Counted from the stretch's first letter, positions 44,152 to 53,530 are shown. The stretch: DNA of 64,000 nt from Bryobacterales bacterium (GCA_028819235.1 JAPPMC010000095.1:1-64000); one strand, 5' to 3'. Program-made: numbers and translations. The notes: a model not told the origin generated them from the sequence alone.

Positions 44152-45627
44152 ATGTCTCAGGCACCGACAGTGTGCTATTTTCCGGCATTGCGGTTCGTGT
44201 GCTTGAGCGCTGTTGCGCTGCATGTCCTGGCCTCGGCGTCCGCCGCTGACCCGTCGTCCGTCGCTGACCTTAGGCGTGTCGCTCGAGAGCCTAGTGCCCT
44301 TGAAGCAGACCTCCACACGCTGTGTGATGTCATTGGACCGCGACCGGCCGGTACCCCGGCAATGCGCGCAGCTCTGGAATGGGCGCTCCGTGGATTTGGG
44401 GCGGCAGGGCTCACGAATCCCCACGTTGAACCAGTCGCAATCCCACGCTCCTGGACGGAGGGGAATACGCAGATCGAAGTGCTGACACCGTCCCGGTTCG
44501 CTCTCAACAGCGCCGCAACGGCGCTCTCACCGTCGATCTCCGAGCCACTCCAGGCCGAGGTAGTCCTGACCGGCAAAGGCAATGCCCGAGCAATGCCCGA
44601 CCTGTCCGGGAAGGTTGCCTTGGTCAGCCTCGATGAGGTCTCTTCGTTCGAGGGTCTTGGCGAGTCCCAGCGTGATGCACTGGTGGCGATGCGCGCAGCG
44701 GCGAAATCCGGAGCCGAGGCCGTGCTCTTCGTTTCCAATCGCCCCAATCAAGTGCTGTACCGTCACCTCCACAGCCTGACGGGAGACCTCGATCCCATCC
44801 CGACGGCGGTCGTGGCTCGCGACGAAGGGCTGCGCGTACTGAGGCTGCTCGAGGCAGGGGAGCGGGTGCAGGTCCGCGTTCATCTCCCCAACCGCATCGG
44901 GCCAGAGTTCGAGACGGCGAATGTTCTTGCCGAGATTGAAGGCTCCGAACTGCCGGGCGAAATTGTGCTTGTCGGTGCGCACTTGGACTCTTGGGACATG
45001 GGCACGGGCTGTTTGGACAACGCCGTCAACGCTGCGCTCGTCATGCACGTCGCGAGGTCTCTCCAGGCCTCGGGCGTGCGCCCTGCCCGTACGCTGCGAT
45101 TTGTGCTGTTCGGCGGGGAGGAGCTCGGACTGCATGGCGCGCGGGCCTATGCGGCCCGCCACGCGGGCCAGATGGACGACCACGTGGCGACGTTCATCCA
45201 CGACATGGGGGCTGGACCGCTGGTCGGCTATTCCACCGGCGGTCGCAGTGACCTGCTGCCGACGCTTGATCGGCTATTGGCAATGGCGAGCCCTGACCGA
45301 CACTTGCGTAACACCGCGGAAGGGTACTACATCAGCGACAACGTCGCCTTCCTGCTACGTGGAATCCCATCGCTGTTCGCCATCCAGGACACGGGCGACT
45401 ATGTCGTGTCCTACCACTCCGTTGCGGATACCCTCGACAAGGTGCGCGTCGGCGATGTGGCCGACACCGCCGCTACCGCCGCGGCACTGGTGTTGGCAGT
45501 CGCGGACATGGAGGGTCTTATCGGCCCTAGGCTGGACTCCCGGGAGGTCTTGGCTTGGCTTCGTCGGGAAGGGCTTGTGCGGCACTTCCGATTCCTTGGT
45601 GTCTGGGAGGCGTGGTGGCCAAAGTAG
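44152..45627 (+). CDS. Exported M28-family metallopeptidase
   Basis: About 491 residues from ATG 44152 (GAGAA ribosome binding site nearby), with a signal peptide (LSAVALHVLASASAA). A protease-associated domain (VALVSLDEVSSFEG... GAEAVLFVSNRP) is followed by the M28 di-zinc fold. Ligands are H277 in GAHLDSWD, D289 in CLDNAV, E323-E324 in FGGEELGL, D351 in IHDMG and a His in VVSYHSVADT. It should be an aminopeptidase or carboxypeptidase releasing single residues from peptides outside the cell. The bridging-metal segment reads GTGCLDNAVN rather than the more common GAxDNAAG. It is 80 bp upstream of the carboxyltransferase gene. Confidence 0.9.
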   Translation: MSQAPTVCYFPALRFVCLSAVALHVLASASAADPSSVADLRRVAREPSALEADLHTLCDVIGPRPAGTPAMRAALEWALRGFGAAGLTNPHVEPVAIPRSWTEGNTQIEVLTPSRFALNSAATALSPSISEPLQAEVVLTGKGNARAMPDLSGKVALVSLDEVSSFEGLGESQRDALVAMRAAAKSGAEAVLFVSNRPNQVLYRHLHSLTGDLDPIPTAVVARDEGLRVLRLLEAGERVQVRVHLPNRIGPEFETANVLAEIEGSELPGEIVLVGAHLDSWDMGTGCLDNAVNAALVMHVARSLQASGVRPARTLRFVLFGGEELGLHGARAYAARHAGQMDDHVATFIHDMGAGPLVGYSTGGRSDLLPTLDRLLAMASPDRHLRNTAEGYYISDNVAFLLRGIPSLFAIQDTGDYVVSYHSVADTLDKVRVGDVADTAATAAALVLAVADMEGLIGPRLDSREVLAWLRREGLVRHFRFLGVWEAWWPK

Positions 45628-45707
45628 ATCTTGCGCGCCTCGACGGAGCGCCTGACGGGCGGCTCTGCGGGACATGACAGCGCCTGTGGCGCTGCTAGCG
45701 TAGGTTC

Positions 45708-47342
45708 ATGGGGTTTCCGCTCGGACCGCAGCCGGGGCTCTCGCCTCCCGGCACGGGGGAGCTCGCTCGGCGCAAGGACTACATGGAGGCCCTTCTTGAA
45801 GAGCTTCGGCGGCTGGAGCGATCCCTGCGCAAGGGTGGCGGTCCCCGCAAGGCTGAGCGCCAGCGCTCCGCGGGCAAGATGCTCGCCCGGGAGCGGGTAG
45901 CCGCGCTATTGGACGACGGGGACTCTCCGCTTGAGATCGGGCTGCTGGTCGCATCGCAAGCACACGGCGGGGTTGCGCCGGCGGCTGGTGTGGTGACGGT
46001 AGTCGGCCGCGTGGCGGGGCGTCCGGTGGCCGTGATGGCCAACGACGCCACGGTCAAAGCTGGGAGCTGGTTTCCGGAGACAGTGGCGAAGATCGTGCGC
46101 ATCCAGGAGATCGCGATTCGTTGCAGGATTCCGATCGTGTACCTGGTCGACTCCGCCGGGATCTTCCTGCCGCTGCAGGACGAGACATTCCCAGGCCCGT
46201 TCGGCGGAGCACGGATCTTCCACAACTGCTCGAGGATGCGCCGTCAGCTCCGCATCCCGCAGATCTCGGCCGTCATGGGACCCTGCATTGCTGGCGGTGC
46301 CTACCTTCCGGCTCTCAGCGACGTCATCCTGATGGTCGAAGGAACCAGTTTCATGGGTCTCGGAGGGCCCAATCTCGTGCAGGGTGCGACGGGTCAGCGG
46401 GTCAGCGCCGAGGAGCTAGGCGGATCGCGAGTCCATACCGAGCGAAGCGGAGTTGCCCACTACCGAGTTGGAAGCGACGCGGAATGCCTGGCTCGGATCC
46501 GTGAGTTTCTGGCCGACCTTCCCGGCAAGCGGCGTTCCGCCCCGCCAGAAGCGGAGGCGGAGGTTGGCGATGGGCTCGAGAGCGTCCTGCCAGCAGACCA
46601 TCGGCGCCCTTACGACGTCCACGAGGTGGTGAGGAGGATCGCAGACGGCGATGGTTGTCTGGAATTCATGGCAGGGTGCGCTCCAGAATTGCTGTGCGCC
46701 AACTTGCGCATCGGGGGATGGGCAGTTGGGCTGATCGCGAACCGTCGCGGCGTCTTCCGGCAAGCTCGGCAGACCCGCATCGGCGCCATCATCTATGCCG
46801 AGACTGCGCGGAAGGCTACTGAGTTCGTCTCGAAGTGCGACCGGCAGGGACATCCGCTCGTATACCTGCAGGACGTGAGCGGATTCATGGTGGGTCCCAG
46901 CGCCGAGCGCGAGGGCATCATCCGGGCAGGGGCGGAGATGATCGAGTCGATGGCGACCACGCGCGTTCCGAAGATCGTGCTCACGCTGCGGCACGCCAGC
47001 GGTGCCGGATATTACGCGATGGCCGGCCAAGGGTTTGATCCCGAGTTCACACTGGCTTGGCCGACCGCAAGGATTGGAGTGATGGAGGGCGAGTCCGCCG
47101 TGCAGGCCCTCTTCGCTTCTCAGCTGCACGCGCTGGAACTCGCGGGCAGCGAGATCCCACCGGACCTCCTGCGCGAGATCGAAAGCACCCGCGACCGGTA
47201 TGAACGGACGCTCGATGCCAAGTGGTCTGCCTCGCGGGGCCACGTCGACGCGATCATTGCGCCCAGCGACACGCGCCGAGTTCTAATCTCGTGCCTTGAG
47301 GCCGTCCACAGCCACGGCTACTCACGCATCCCCCGCCAATAG
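45708..47342 (+). CDS. Acyl-CoA carboxylase carboxyltransferase subunit (methylcrotonyl/propionyl-CoA type)
   Basis: 544 residues. Two crotonase-like halves form the carboxyltransferase: the N-terminal half has MLARERVAALLDDG, YLVDSAGIFLPLQDETFP and GPCIAGGAYLPALSD, and the C-terminal half has YLQDVSGFMVGPSAEREGI, HASGAGYYAMAGQGFDPEF and GVMEGESAVQ. It moves a carboxyl group from biotin to an acyl-CoA. The SAG-x-x-L-P-x-Q form resembles methylcrotonyl-CoA carboxylase beta subunits involved in leucine breakdown. No biotin carboxylase or biotin carrier gene is adjacent, so its partner must be elsewhere. Substrate not certain. Confidence 0.88.
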   Translation: MGFPLGPQPGLSPPGTGELARRKDYMEALLEELRRLERSLRKGGGPRKAERQRSAGKMLARERVAALLDDGDSPLEIGLLVASQAHGGVAPAAGVVTVVGRVAGRPVAVMANDATVKAGSWFPETVAKIVRIQEIAIRCRIPIVYLVDSAGIFLPLQDETFPGPFGGARIFHNCSRMRRQLRIPQISAVMGPCIAGGAYLPALSDVILMVEGTSFMGLGGPNLVQGATGQRVSAEELGGSRVHTERSGVAHYRVGSDAECLARIREFLADLPGKRRSAPPEAEAEVGDGLESVLPADHRRPYDVHEVVRRIADGDGCLEFMAGCAPELLCANLRIGGWAVGLIANRRGVFRQARQTRIGAIIYAETARKATEFVSKCDRQGHPLVYLQDVSGFMVGPSAEREGIIRAGAEMIESMATTRVPKIVLTLRHASGAGYYAMAGQGFDPEFTLAWPTARIGVMEGESAVQALFASQLHALELAGSEIPPDLLREIESTRDRYERTLDAKWSASRGHVDAIIAPSDTRRVLISCLEAVHSHGYSRIPRQ

Positions 47343-47797
47343 GGACCGCTTGTTCCCGAAGAGGATCTCCCGATTGTTCCAACTCCACCCGAGGCCTGGG
47401 CTCGGCGCGCCGCAGGCGGCTGGCCGTCGCTCTTGATCGGGTCAGCCTCGTCTGGCCATTCCCCCACAGGGAGCGATGTTGGGTGGGCAAGGCCCGTTTG
47501 CCGAGTCCATTGGATGCGCTCGGCCGCATTGTGTAGTGAGGGTCCGCAATGGTCCCCTCGGCTGCGTACCCGCCGACGGCATGCCGACGCTCCACCCGTT
47601 CCAGAATGAAGACGACCCGAGACCAACAAAGTCAGCGGGAATCGAGGCCCTCCTTCCCGATGCTCTGCCGGTCATTGGCTCTTCACAGGAACGCGCCCTC
47701 ACGTCCGGGCCGTTAGGATTGATTCTAGGGTTTGAGCAGCGCTGCCAGAGGCGTTTCCTCCGCCGTGAAGCGACTAGGCGGATTCTGCGAACGGACA
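47343..47797. other. Intergenic stretch without a recognisable gene
   Basis: About 455 bp between the carboxyltransferase and the large secreted metalloprotease-like gene. Overlapping short frames occur on both strands but none has a domain or a ribosome binding site. A long 5' leader or promoter for the downstream gene could lie here, though no clear -35/-10 pair was seen. Confidence 0.4.
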
Positions 47798-50700
47798 ATG
47801 AAGGGTACGGCAGGATTGCACATCGGCTGGCCCTCAAGCAGTCTGCCCAACCTCGGGCCCACGCTCGCGCTGTGCTTTCTCATTCCCTCGTCGCAGTTTC
47901 CGGGGCTTGCGGCCCCGATCCTTGCGCCCGATTCGGGACGTGTTGCGTGCGGAGCGCCCCGCCATGCCAGCGAGCCGCTCGTCCTGCACCTACAGCGTTC
48001 AGTGGAACGGACGCAGGACGGACCGCGCCTCATGGAGCCTCCTGCGGAGCCTCCCGCCGATGTGGGGGACATTGCCGTCATCGAAGCGTCGAGCGAAATC
48101 TGGGCACCGGAGCGGGAGTTCGACCTGTCCGGATCGACCGTTTCGATCACCCCGGAGGGAGAGACGTTTAGGGTCCAGTCGGCCAGCGTTCCTGGAGGTG
48201 TGCCGATCAGCGAGATCGGAATCTGGCTGGACCTTGAGGACGATGACTCGGCCTTGATCGACCTGCCGTTCGAGTTCCCGTTCTACGGGCGGACTTACGG
48301 CCAGGTCTACGTGCAGTCAGACGGCAATTTGACATTCCTCTTTCCTGAGGCAAGGTCCGATCCGCGCACCTACACGCGCGCCGCGTTCGGTCCGCCGCGG
48401 ATCTGTCCCCTCTTTAAGGATCTCGATCCCAGCGTGGGCGGTAGGGTCCGCGTCGACGCGCGCCCGGACGCTGTCACGGTTTCGTGGGTGGAAGTGCCGG
48501 TCTTCTCCGAGTCCAACTCTGGCCGCCCGCAGACGTTCCAGGTCACGCTCGGGGCAGGAGGGGGCATTGAGTTCCGCTACGGAGACGTGGACGTACCCAA
48601 CGCGGTGGTCGGTCTGTTCACGGGCAACGCAAGCAGCGGCGTCGATGTCGTGGACTGGAGCGAAGGCGACGGCGCAGAGCTCGATTCCGCCAACATAGTG
48701 GCGGAAGTGTTCGTCGAGGAACAAACCCTTGACGAGTTCGCCATTTCGCACTCCTTCTTCCGAGGCCACGAGGACGCGTACGACGTCTTGGTCGTATTCA
48801 ACGACATTGGAATCGATGCCAGCCGGTACTCCTTCGCGCATCAGTTCACCGTGCGCAACGAGGTCAAGGGAGTGGGTGACTTCGATGGGAACTATGGCAC
48901 GGTGTTCGGATCGCGCACGCGGCTTTCCTCATTCGTCAACATGGGCCCGCTTACGCAGTACCCGCCAGGTCCCACAGACCCGATTCCGGGACTGCTCGGG
49001 GACACGATGCTGACAGTACTGGCCCACGAGGTGGGCCATCGACACTTGGCATATCCGCACTTCGTCGATCCGGAAACCGGCGAGGACTCGGACCAGCTGC
49101 TGGGGCGTCAGGACGCACACTGGAGCTTCTTCTTCAGCTCGGAGGCTTCCGTTGTGGAAGGGAATTCCATCGTCGACAACGGGCGTTTCGCCAGCCCGCG
49201 GTTCGTGACCGGTGTGCCCAGCCAGCGCTACTCAAAGCTGGACCAGTACCTGATGGGCCTGCTGGATCCGTCGGAAGTGCCGGCCTTCTTCTTGGTTACC
49301 TCTCCGGTCACGCCCAGGACGGATTTCCGTCCCGGGCTCCGGTTCGGATCTCCGGCGCGTTCCCCGGAGGAGGGCATTGAGTTCGACGGCGTCAGGAAGG
49401 ACTTGCGGGTCGAAGACATCGTGCTCAAAGAGGGGCCGAGACGTCCCGACTGGACGGTCGCTCAGCGGCACTTCAGGCACGCCTTCGCCCTTGTCGTGCC
49501 CGAAGGCGAGCAGCCCAAGCCGCAGTCTCTGTCCACCCTCCAGGATCTCCGGCGGGAATGGCTTGCCTTCTTCGAGTCCAACTTCGGCGCACGGGCGTCG
49601 GCCGCAACCGGGGTGGCCAGAATGCTGCACCTCTCAACGTGGCCGGCCGCCGGGCTGATCGCAGGATCTTCGGGTTCTGCACAGGTTGAGATCGGTGCTC
49701 CGCTCGAGACGGACTTCGACGTGAATCTGCGCCTCGACACCGCGATCGCGACGATTCCGGCGGTCGTGACCATCCCGGCCGGCGAGGTGAGGGTGGCCTT
49801 CGAACTGGAGGGCCTGTCTCCGGGAACTGCAACTCTGTTTGCGGAGGCGCCCGTCGCTGGCTATTCCCGGGCTGTGACGCGGCTCGTCGTTCGCGAAGAT
49901 CGTGTTGGCCTAGAACTTGAGGCCGGCCAGCCAGAGCAACTGTACGGCGTGGCGAACAGGCCAGCGACATTGCGATTCCGCGTCCGTGACAACAATCTCG
50001 TCCACTACAGCGGTGTCGAGATGGAGTTATGCGCGACAGGCTATGAGGATTGCCCGGCCGCCACAGCTGTCACTGACGGTAGGGGCGTGGCGCTTATCCA
50101 TTGGCCATTCGTCGACTCGGCGTCCGAGCAGACACTCACCGTGCAGATCGCCGGGCTGCCGGATGTCCGGTTGGAGACGGATGCGGCCGTGGCTCTCGAG
50201 ATACCAATGCTCGACCCGCTTATGGCCGCGAACGCCGCCAGCGGCGCCGTTCTTGGCGAAGGGCAGGGCTTCGCGCCCGGGAGTCTTATAACGGTTTCGG
50301 GAATTGGGTTGGCGGCTGAAGAACAGGTGTACGGCACTCGCCTCCTGCCGATTGAGCCAGAGGACGGGGACGATCCCCTGCCGGCGCCTCCATCGCTTCC
50401 GCGCGAGCTTGCCGGCACGCGCGTCAGTGTCGGAGGTGTTGCCGCGCCATTGACCAGCGTGTCCCCGCTGGCCGTCACCCTCCAAGTGCCCTTCGGGGTG
50501 GCCACCGACCGGGCCCGCATCGTGGCGACGACGCCATTTGGCTCGGCCCCCGCCATTGAGATCCCTATCGCCCCGGTCCATCCGGGAATCTTCCCCAATC
50601 GGATTGTTGGCGGGACGCTGGAAGGGTCTCCGCCAGAGTTTCGCCCGGTCGACGGCCTGCCGGTTGCAGGCGGCGCAATCGCGCTGTATTGCACGGGGCT

Positions 50701-50953
50701 GGGTGCGGTCAGCCCTCCCGGCCGCACGGGCCGTCCGGGCTTGGCCCACCCCCTCCAAGAGGTGGTAGCCCGAATCCGGGCTTGGATTGACGGCGAGTCG
50801 GCCGGTGTCGCCGCCTGCGCCTTGGACACCGAAGACGTCGGATTCTACAAGATCCTCCTGCGCCTGCCGAGCGGCCTGAGTGCTGGGTCCCATTCGGTAT
50901 GGATCTCGGCGGACGGTCAGGCCAGCAACAGGGTCCGATTCGAGTCTCGCTAG
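47798..50953 (+). CDS. Secreted metalloprotease-like protein with C-terminal TIGR03437 (Solibacter-type) domain
   Basis: About 1051 residues from ATG 47798, with a hydrophobic signal (NLGPTLALCFLIPSSQFPGLAA). A beta-rich N-terminal region (residues ~100-250, including PFEFPFYGRTYGQVYVQSDG) precedes a zincin-like centre. HEVGH is at residues 410-414 (LTVLAHEVGHR), with downstream AYPHFVDPE and DQYLMGL segments. Ig-like stretches follow. The C-terminus, about 820-1050, has GQGFAPGSLITVSGIGLA, TRVSVGGVAAPLTSVSPLAVTLQVPFG and a FPN-to-YCTGLGAVSPPGRTG part, recognisable as the Solibacter-type TIGR03437 domain of uncertain role. The HExxH is real, but third ligand and family are not certain. Confidence 0.8.
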   Translation: MKGTAGLHIGWPSSSLPNLGPTLALCFLIPSSQFPGLAAPILAPDSGRVACGAPRHASEPLVLHLQRSVERTQDGPRLMEPPAEPPADVGDIAVIEASSEIWAPEREFDLSGSTVSITPEGETFRVQSASVPGGVPISEIGIWLDLEDDDSALIDLPFEFPFYGRTYGQVYVQSDGNLTFLFPEARSDPRTYTRAAFGPPRICPLFKDLDPSVGGRVRVDARPDAVTVSWVEVPVFSESNSGRPQTFQVTLGAGGGIEFRYGDVDVPNAVVGLFTGNASSGVDVVDWSEGDGAELDSANIVAEVFVEEQTLDEFAISHSFFRGHEDAYDVLVVFNDIGIDASRYSFAHQFTVRNEVKGVGDFDGNYGTVFGSRTRLSSFVNMGPLTQYPPGPTDPIPGLLGDTMLTVLAHEVGHRHLAYPHFVDPETGEDSDQLLGRQDAHWSFFFSSEASVVEGNSIVDNGRFASPRFVTGVPSQRYSKLDQYLMGLLDPSEVPAFFLVTSPVTPRTDFRPGLRFGSPARSPEEGIEFDGVRKDLRVEDIVLKEGPRRPDWTVAQRHFRHAFALVVPEGEQPKPQSLSTLQDLRREWLAFFESNFGARASAATGVARMLHLSTWPAAGLIAGSSGSAQVEIGAPLETDFDVNLRLDTAIATIPAVVTIPAGEVRVAFELEGLSPGTATLFAEAPVAGYSRAVTRLVVREDRVGLELEAGQPEQLYGVANRPATLRFRVRDNNLVHYSGVEMELCATGYEDCPAATAVTDGRGVALIHWPFVDSASEQTLTVQIAGLPDVRLETDAAVALEIPMLDPLMAANAASGAVLGEGQGFAPGSLITVSGIGLAAEEQVYGTRLLPIEPEDGDDPLPAPPSLPRELAGTRVSVGGVAAPLTSVSPLAVTLQVPFGVATDRARIVATTPFGSAPAIEIPIAPVHPGIFPNRIVGGTLEGSPPEFRPVDGLPVAGGAIALYCTGLGAVSPPGRTGRPGLAHPLQEVVARIRAWIDGESAGVAACALDTEDVGFYKILLRLPSGLSAGSHSVWISADGQASNRVRFESR

Positions 50954-50955
50954 CC

Positions 50956-51693
50956 GTGGCACAGTCGCGCCTGAGCCCTAAGAGCGCCCCTTCCCGTCGC
51001 TCGCTATCGGGGCCGGTGCTGCGCTGGGGACTCGCGACGCTCCTGCTGGCGGCCGCCGTGCTGGTGCCTTTCTGGCTGCTCGACGAGCCGCTGGCCACGG
51101 CCACCGGAGAGTTGCTCATGCCGGGTTCGAGCTGGGCGGTCACCGCCTCGCTGGTCGTGCTGCTCCTGGCGGCCGATGTGCTGCTCCCGGTTCCTTCCAG
51201 CCTGGTGCTGACCGCCTCTGGCCTGTTGCTGGGCATGCTTCCGGGCCTGGCTGCCGGTTGGGTTGGCCTGCAGTGCGGGGCGTTGGTCGGGTATGCGCTT
51301 GGCCGGTTTGCCGGCTCGAGAATCGCGGTGCGCCTTGTGGGCGCGGATGAACTCGATCGCGCCTCGCGGGCATGGCGGCGGTGGGGGGATGCGGCTTTGG
51401 TCGCCGCGCGCGCAGTTCCGGTGCTGGCCGAGAGCACGGTGGTGCTTGCGGGAGTTGCAGGGATGCCGCCGGCCCGCTTCGCCCTGCTTGCCGGCTGCTC
51501 GAATGCCGGTATTGCCGCCGTCTATGCCGGAGTGGGTGCCCGTGCTCGCGGGCTTCACGGATTCCTCGCCGCATTTGCGGCTGCGCTGCTAGTTCCTGGG
51601 GCCCTCATGCTGGCCGCTCGTTATGCCACGGTCGTCCTGCCGGGCGGCAAGCGCGGGTCCGTTCCCGGCAGCGGCCACGGGGAGGGCTCTTGA
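50956..51693 (+). CDS. VTT/DedA-family membrane protein
   Basis: 245 residues from a GTG at 50956, right after the stop of the metalloprotease-like gene. Five or six membrane helices are visible. The VTT signature is VPSSLVLTASGLLLGMLPGLAAGWVGLQCGALVGYALGRFAG, split here as VPSSLVLTASGLLLG and GALVGYALGRFAG, together with AARAVPVLAESTVVLAGVAGM. Family members (DedA, TVP38, YqjA) act in lipid scrambling and membrane homeostasis. ORF extension upstream to 50899 would overlap the previous gene and is not used. Its stop overlaps the TTG start of the SAM hydrolase gene. Confidence 0.82.
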   Translation: MAQSRLSPKSAPSRRSLSGPVLRWGLATLLLAAAVLVPFWLLDEPLATATGELLMPGSSWAVTASLVVLLLAADVLLPVPSSLVLTASGLLLGMLPGLAAGWVGLQCGALVGYALGRFAGSRIAVRLVGADELDRASRAWRRWGDAALVAARAVPVLAESTVVLAGVAGMPPARFALLAGCSNAGIAAVYAGVGARARGLHGFLAAFAAALLVPGALMLAARYATVVLPGGKRGSVPGSGHGEGS

Positions 51694-52523
51694 GCCACCG
51701 TGCGGCCGCAGCCGGTTCTTCCGAGGTTGCAGAAGGGCGGGGGGGCCCGCTCCTGACGCTTACGACGGACTTTGGGCTTCGCGACCACTACGTGGGCGTG
51801 ATGAAGGGGGTCATCGCCGGGATCGCGCCGGAAGTGGGGGTGATTGACATAACCCACGACGTGCCGGCATTCAGCATTCCCGAGGGCGCCTTTGCGATCC
51901 TGCAGGCCTATCGCTGGTTTCCGAGCGGCACGGCCCACGTGGTCGTGGTGGACCCCGGCGTGGGCTCGCACCGAAACGCCGTCGCCGCCCGCGCCGGTGG
52001 CCACGTGTTCGTTGCGCCCGACAATGGTGTGCTGTCATTCGTGTTCGAGCGCCATCCGGAGTTTGAGGTGCGCGCGATCGATACAAGGCATGGCCTCGCG
52101 GAGATCAGCCGCACCTTCCACGGCAGGGACCTCTTCGCCCCGGCGGCTGCGCGCCTCATGGCCGGGCTGCGATTCGACCAAGTGGGGCCCAGAGTGCGTG
52201 AGCCCGTGATGCTGCATTCCATGGAGCCCACCGCCCGCCGTGGCCGCGTGCTGCACGTAGATCGCTTCGGGAACTTGGTGACCAACTTCCGTGCCGGCCA
52301 GCTGGGAAGTCGTGAGGGCCTGCAATTGGGGTCGGCGTCGGTCTTCGTGAGGGTCGAGTCCTATGCCGAGGCTCCGGCCGGCGACCCATTCCTGATCGAG
52401 GGCAGCAGCGGTTATCTGGAGGTCTCCGCCAATCGGGCAAGTGCGGCACAACTGCTCGGCGTGCGCGCCGGTGCGGAGATCGCGATCTGCCCGCCTGACG
52501 GCGGCAATTCGCGGGAGCCCTAA
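51690..52523 (+). CDS. SAM hydrolase (DUF62, S-adenosyl-L-methionine hydrolase family)
   Basis: 277 residues from a TTG at 51690 that overlaps the previous stop (TTGA), with GGGGAGGG just upstream. The family fold is clear: LTLTTDFGLRDHYVGVMKGV, VIDITHDVPAFSIPEGAF, HVVVVDPGVGSHRNAVAAR and the C-terminal VDRFGNLVTNFRAG. Members use water (SAM hydroxide adenosyltransferase) or, in fluorinase/chlorinase, a halide, to split SAM to adenosine (or haloadenosine) and methionine. The hydrolase is far the most common and is assumed here. The convergent M23 peptidase gene overlaps its stop by four bases. Confidence 0.88.
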   Translation: MSHRAAAAGSSEVAEGRGGPLLTLTTDFGLRDHYVGVMKGVIAGIAPEVGVIDITHDVPAFSIPEGAFAILQAYRWFPSGTAHVVVVDPGVGSHRNAVAARAGGHVFVAPDNGVLSFVFERHPEFEVRAIDTRHGLAEISRTFHGRDLFAPAAARLMAGLRFDQVGPRVREPVMLHSMEPTARRGRVLHVDRFGNLVTNFRAGQLGSREGLQLGSASVFVRVESYAEAPAGDPFLIEGSSGYLEVSANRASAAQLLGVRAGAEIAICPPDGGNSREP

Positions 52524-53380
52524 TCGGTCAGCCGGGTCGGCTCGACGAAGTTGCGGGCTCGGAGGTACTTGTAGGGATTCACCGTCAGGCCCTTGTATGT
52601 CACCTCATAGTGCACATGGTTGCCCGTCGTGCGCCCCGTGGCACCGACCGAACCGATGACTTCGCCCCGGCGGACAACCTGTCCGACGCGCACCAAAGAG
52701 TCCTTGAGGTGCCCGTAGCGGGTGCCGAAGCCAGCTCGGCCGTGGCTGATGGTGATCGTCCGTCCCAAGCCGCCGGATTCCCATCCAGAGCCCACGACAA
52801 TCCCATCCGCGGTCGCCCAGACGGGGGTGCCATTCGGCGCGCTGATGTCCATGCCCGGATGGAATGCCGAACTGCCGCTGAAAGGATCCGTCCGCCTTCC
52901 GAAGGCGCTGGTGATCCTCCCACGGACCGGCCAGATCGATGGAGTCGTGTTGGCCAGCAGTTCGGTTGCCGAACCGCGGTCGATCGTCGCCTGCAGCCGA
53001 TCGAACTGGCTCAGCGAGGTGTAGTACAGCGAAGGAGCGTCCCCTCCCAAGCCTGGGTGCGCCGCCGCGCCGTCACGGCGAATGCCGTACGCGATGGATA
53101 CGTGGTAGGCGAGTGACGAGAGCGACTCGATCTGCCGGCCCCGCTCGTCGATGGTCAGGGCCATGCTCTGACCTACCGCCCTCAGCGCCTCATTCTCGGC
53201 GTTGAGCCGCCGGTTCTCGGTGGTCGCCCGGTAGAATTCCGCGGCAAAGCCCAGCAGGGCGACAAGACTTATCCCCGCTGCGACCAAGGCGCCATGAATC
53301 GCGCGGTTCGATAGGCTGACCCTGCCAATCCGGCCCAGCTTCGGGTGGGCGACAATGAACAGGAATCGGTCTGCTCTCAT
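52520..53380 (-). CDS. M23-family (LytM) peptidoglycan endopeptidase
   Basis: 286 residues. The N-terminal membrane anchor lies at about residues 28-50 (GALVAAGISLVALLGFAAEF), then a coiled-coil segment (TTENRRLNAENEALRAV). The LytM domain has its zinc ligands in FHPGMDISAP (His and Asp) and NHVHYEV (His of HVH), with RYGHLKDSLVRVGQVV between. It should cut peptide cross-links of peptidoglycan in the periplasm or act as an inactive activator; all visible ligands are present, so activity is likely. Transcription probably starts from the promoter at 53480-53509. Convergent with the SAM hydrolase gene. Confidence 0.88.
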   Translation of the reverse strand: MRADRFLFIVAHPKLGRIGRVSLSNRAIHGALVAAGISLVALLGFAAEFYRATTENRRLNAENEALRAVGQSMALTIDERGRQIESLSSLAYHVSIAYGIRRDGAAAHPGLGGDAPSLYYTSLSQFDRLQATIDRGSATELLANTTPSIWPVRGRITSAFGRRTDPFSGSSAFHPGMDISAPNGTPVWATADGIVVGSGWESGGLGRTITISHGRAGFGTRYGHLKDSLVRVGQVVRRGEVIGSVGATGRTTGNHVHYEVTYKGLTVNPYKYLRARNFVEPTRLTD

Positions 53381-53479
53381 CGGGCTCAGCTCGCTCGAGG
53401 TAGGTGTTCGATCGACACGGAAAACACCATATGTGGCGGGCCGTGGGAAGACACTCTCGCTAGGCCAGCAAGATCAACT

Positions 53480-53509
53480 ATGTTACATAAACCGAATCTG
53501 CCGTGTCAA
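53480..53509 (-). promoter_or_regulatory. Sigma-70-type promoter for the M23 peptidase gene
   Basis: On the minus strand TTGACA (53509-53504) and TAACAT (53485-53480) are separated by 18 bp, a good match to consensus spacing. It is upstream of and faces the M23 gene at 53380, giving a leader of about 95 bases. It lies in the ~150 bp divergent region with thiL. The -10 region TATGTTACATA (plus strand, 53479-53489) is also a near-palindrome. Confidence 0.5.
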
Positions 53510-53530
53510 TGCCCGACCACGTCCGGGGCC

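Noticed and set aside
51690-52523. SAM-family protein as a halogenase (chlorinase or fluorinase)
   Set aside because: Halogenases are rare, and no halometabolite genes are nearby. The common hydrolase function is the safer reading.
53479-53489. TATGTTACATA as a dedicated operator
   Set aside because: The near-palindrome coincides with the -10 region of a good promoter, which explains it well enough; no second copy was seen.
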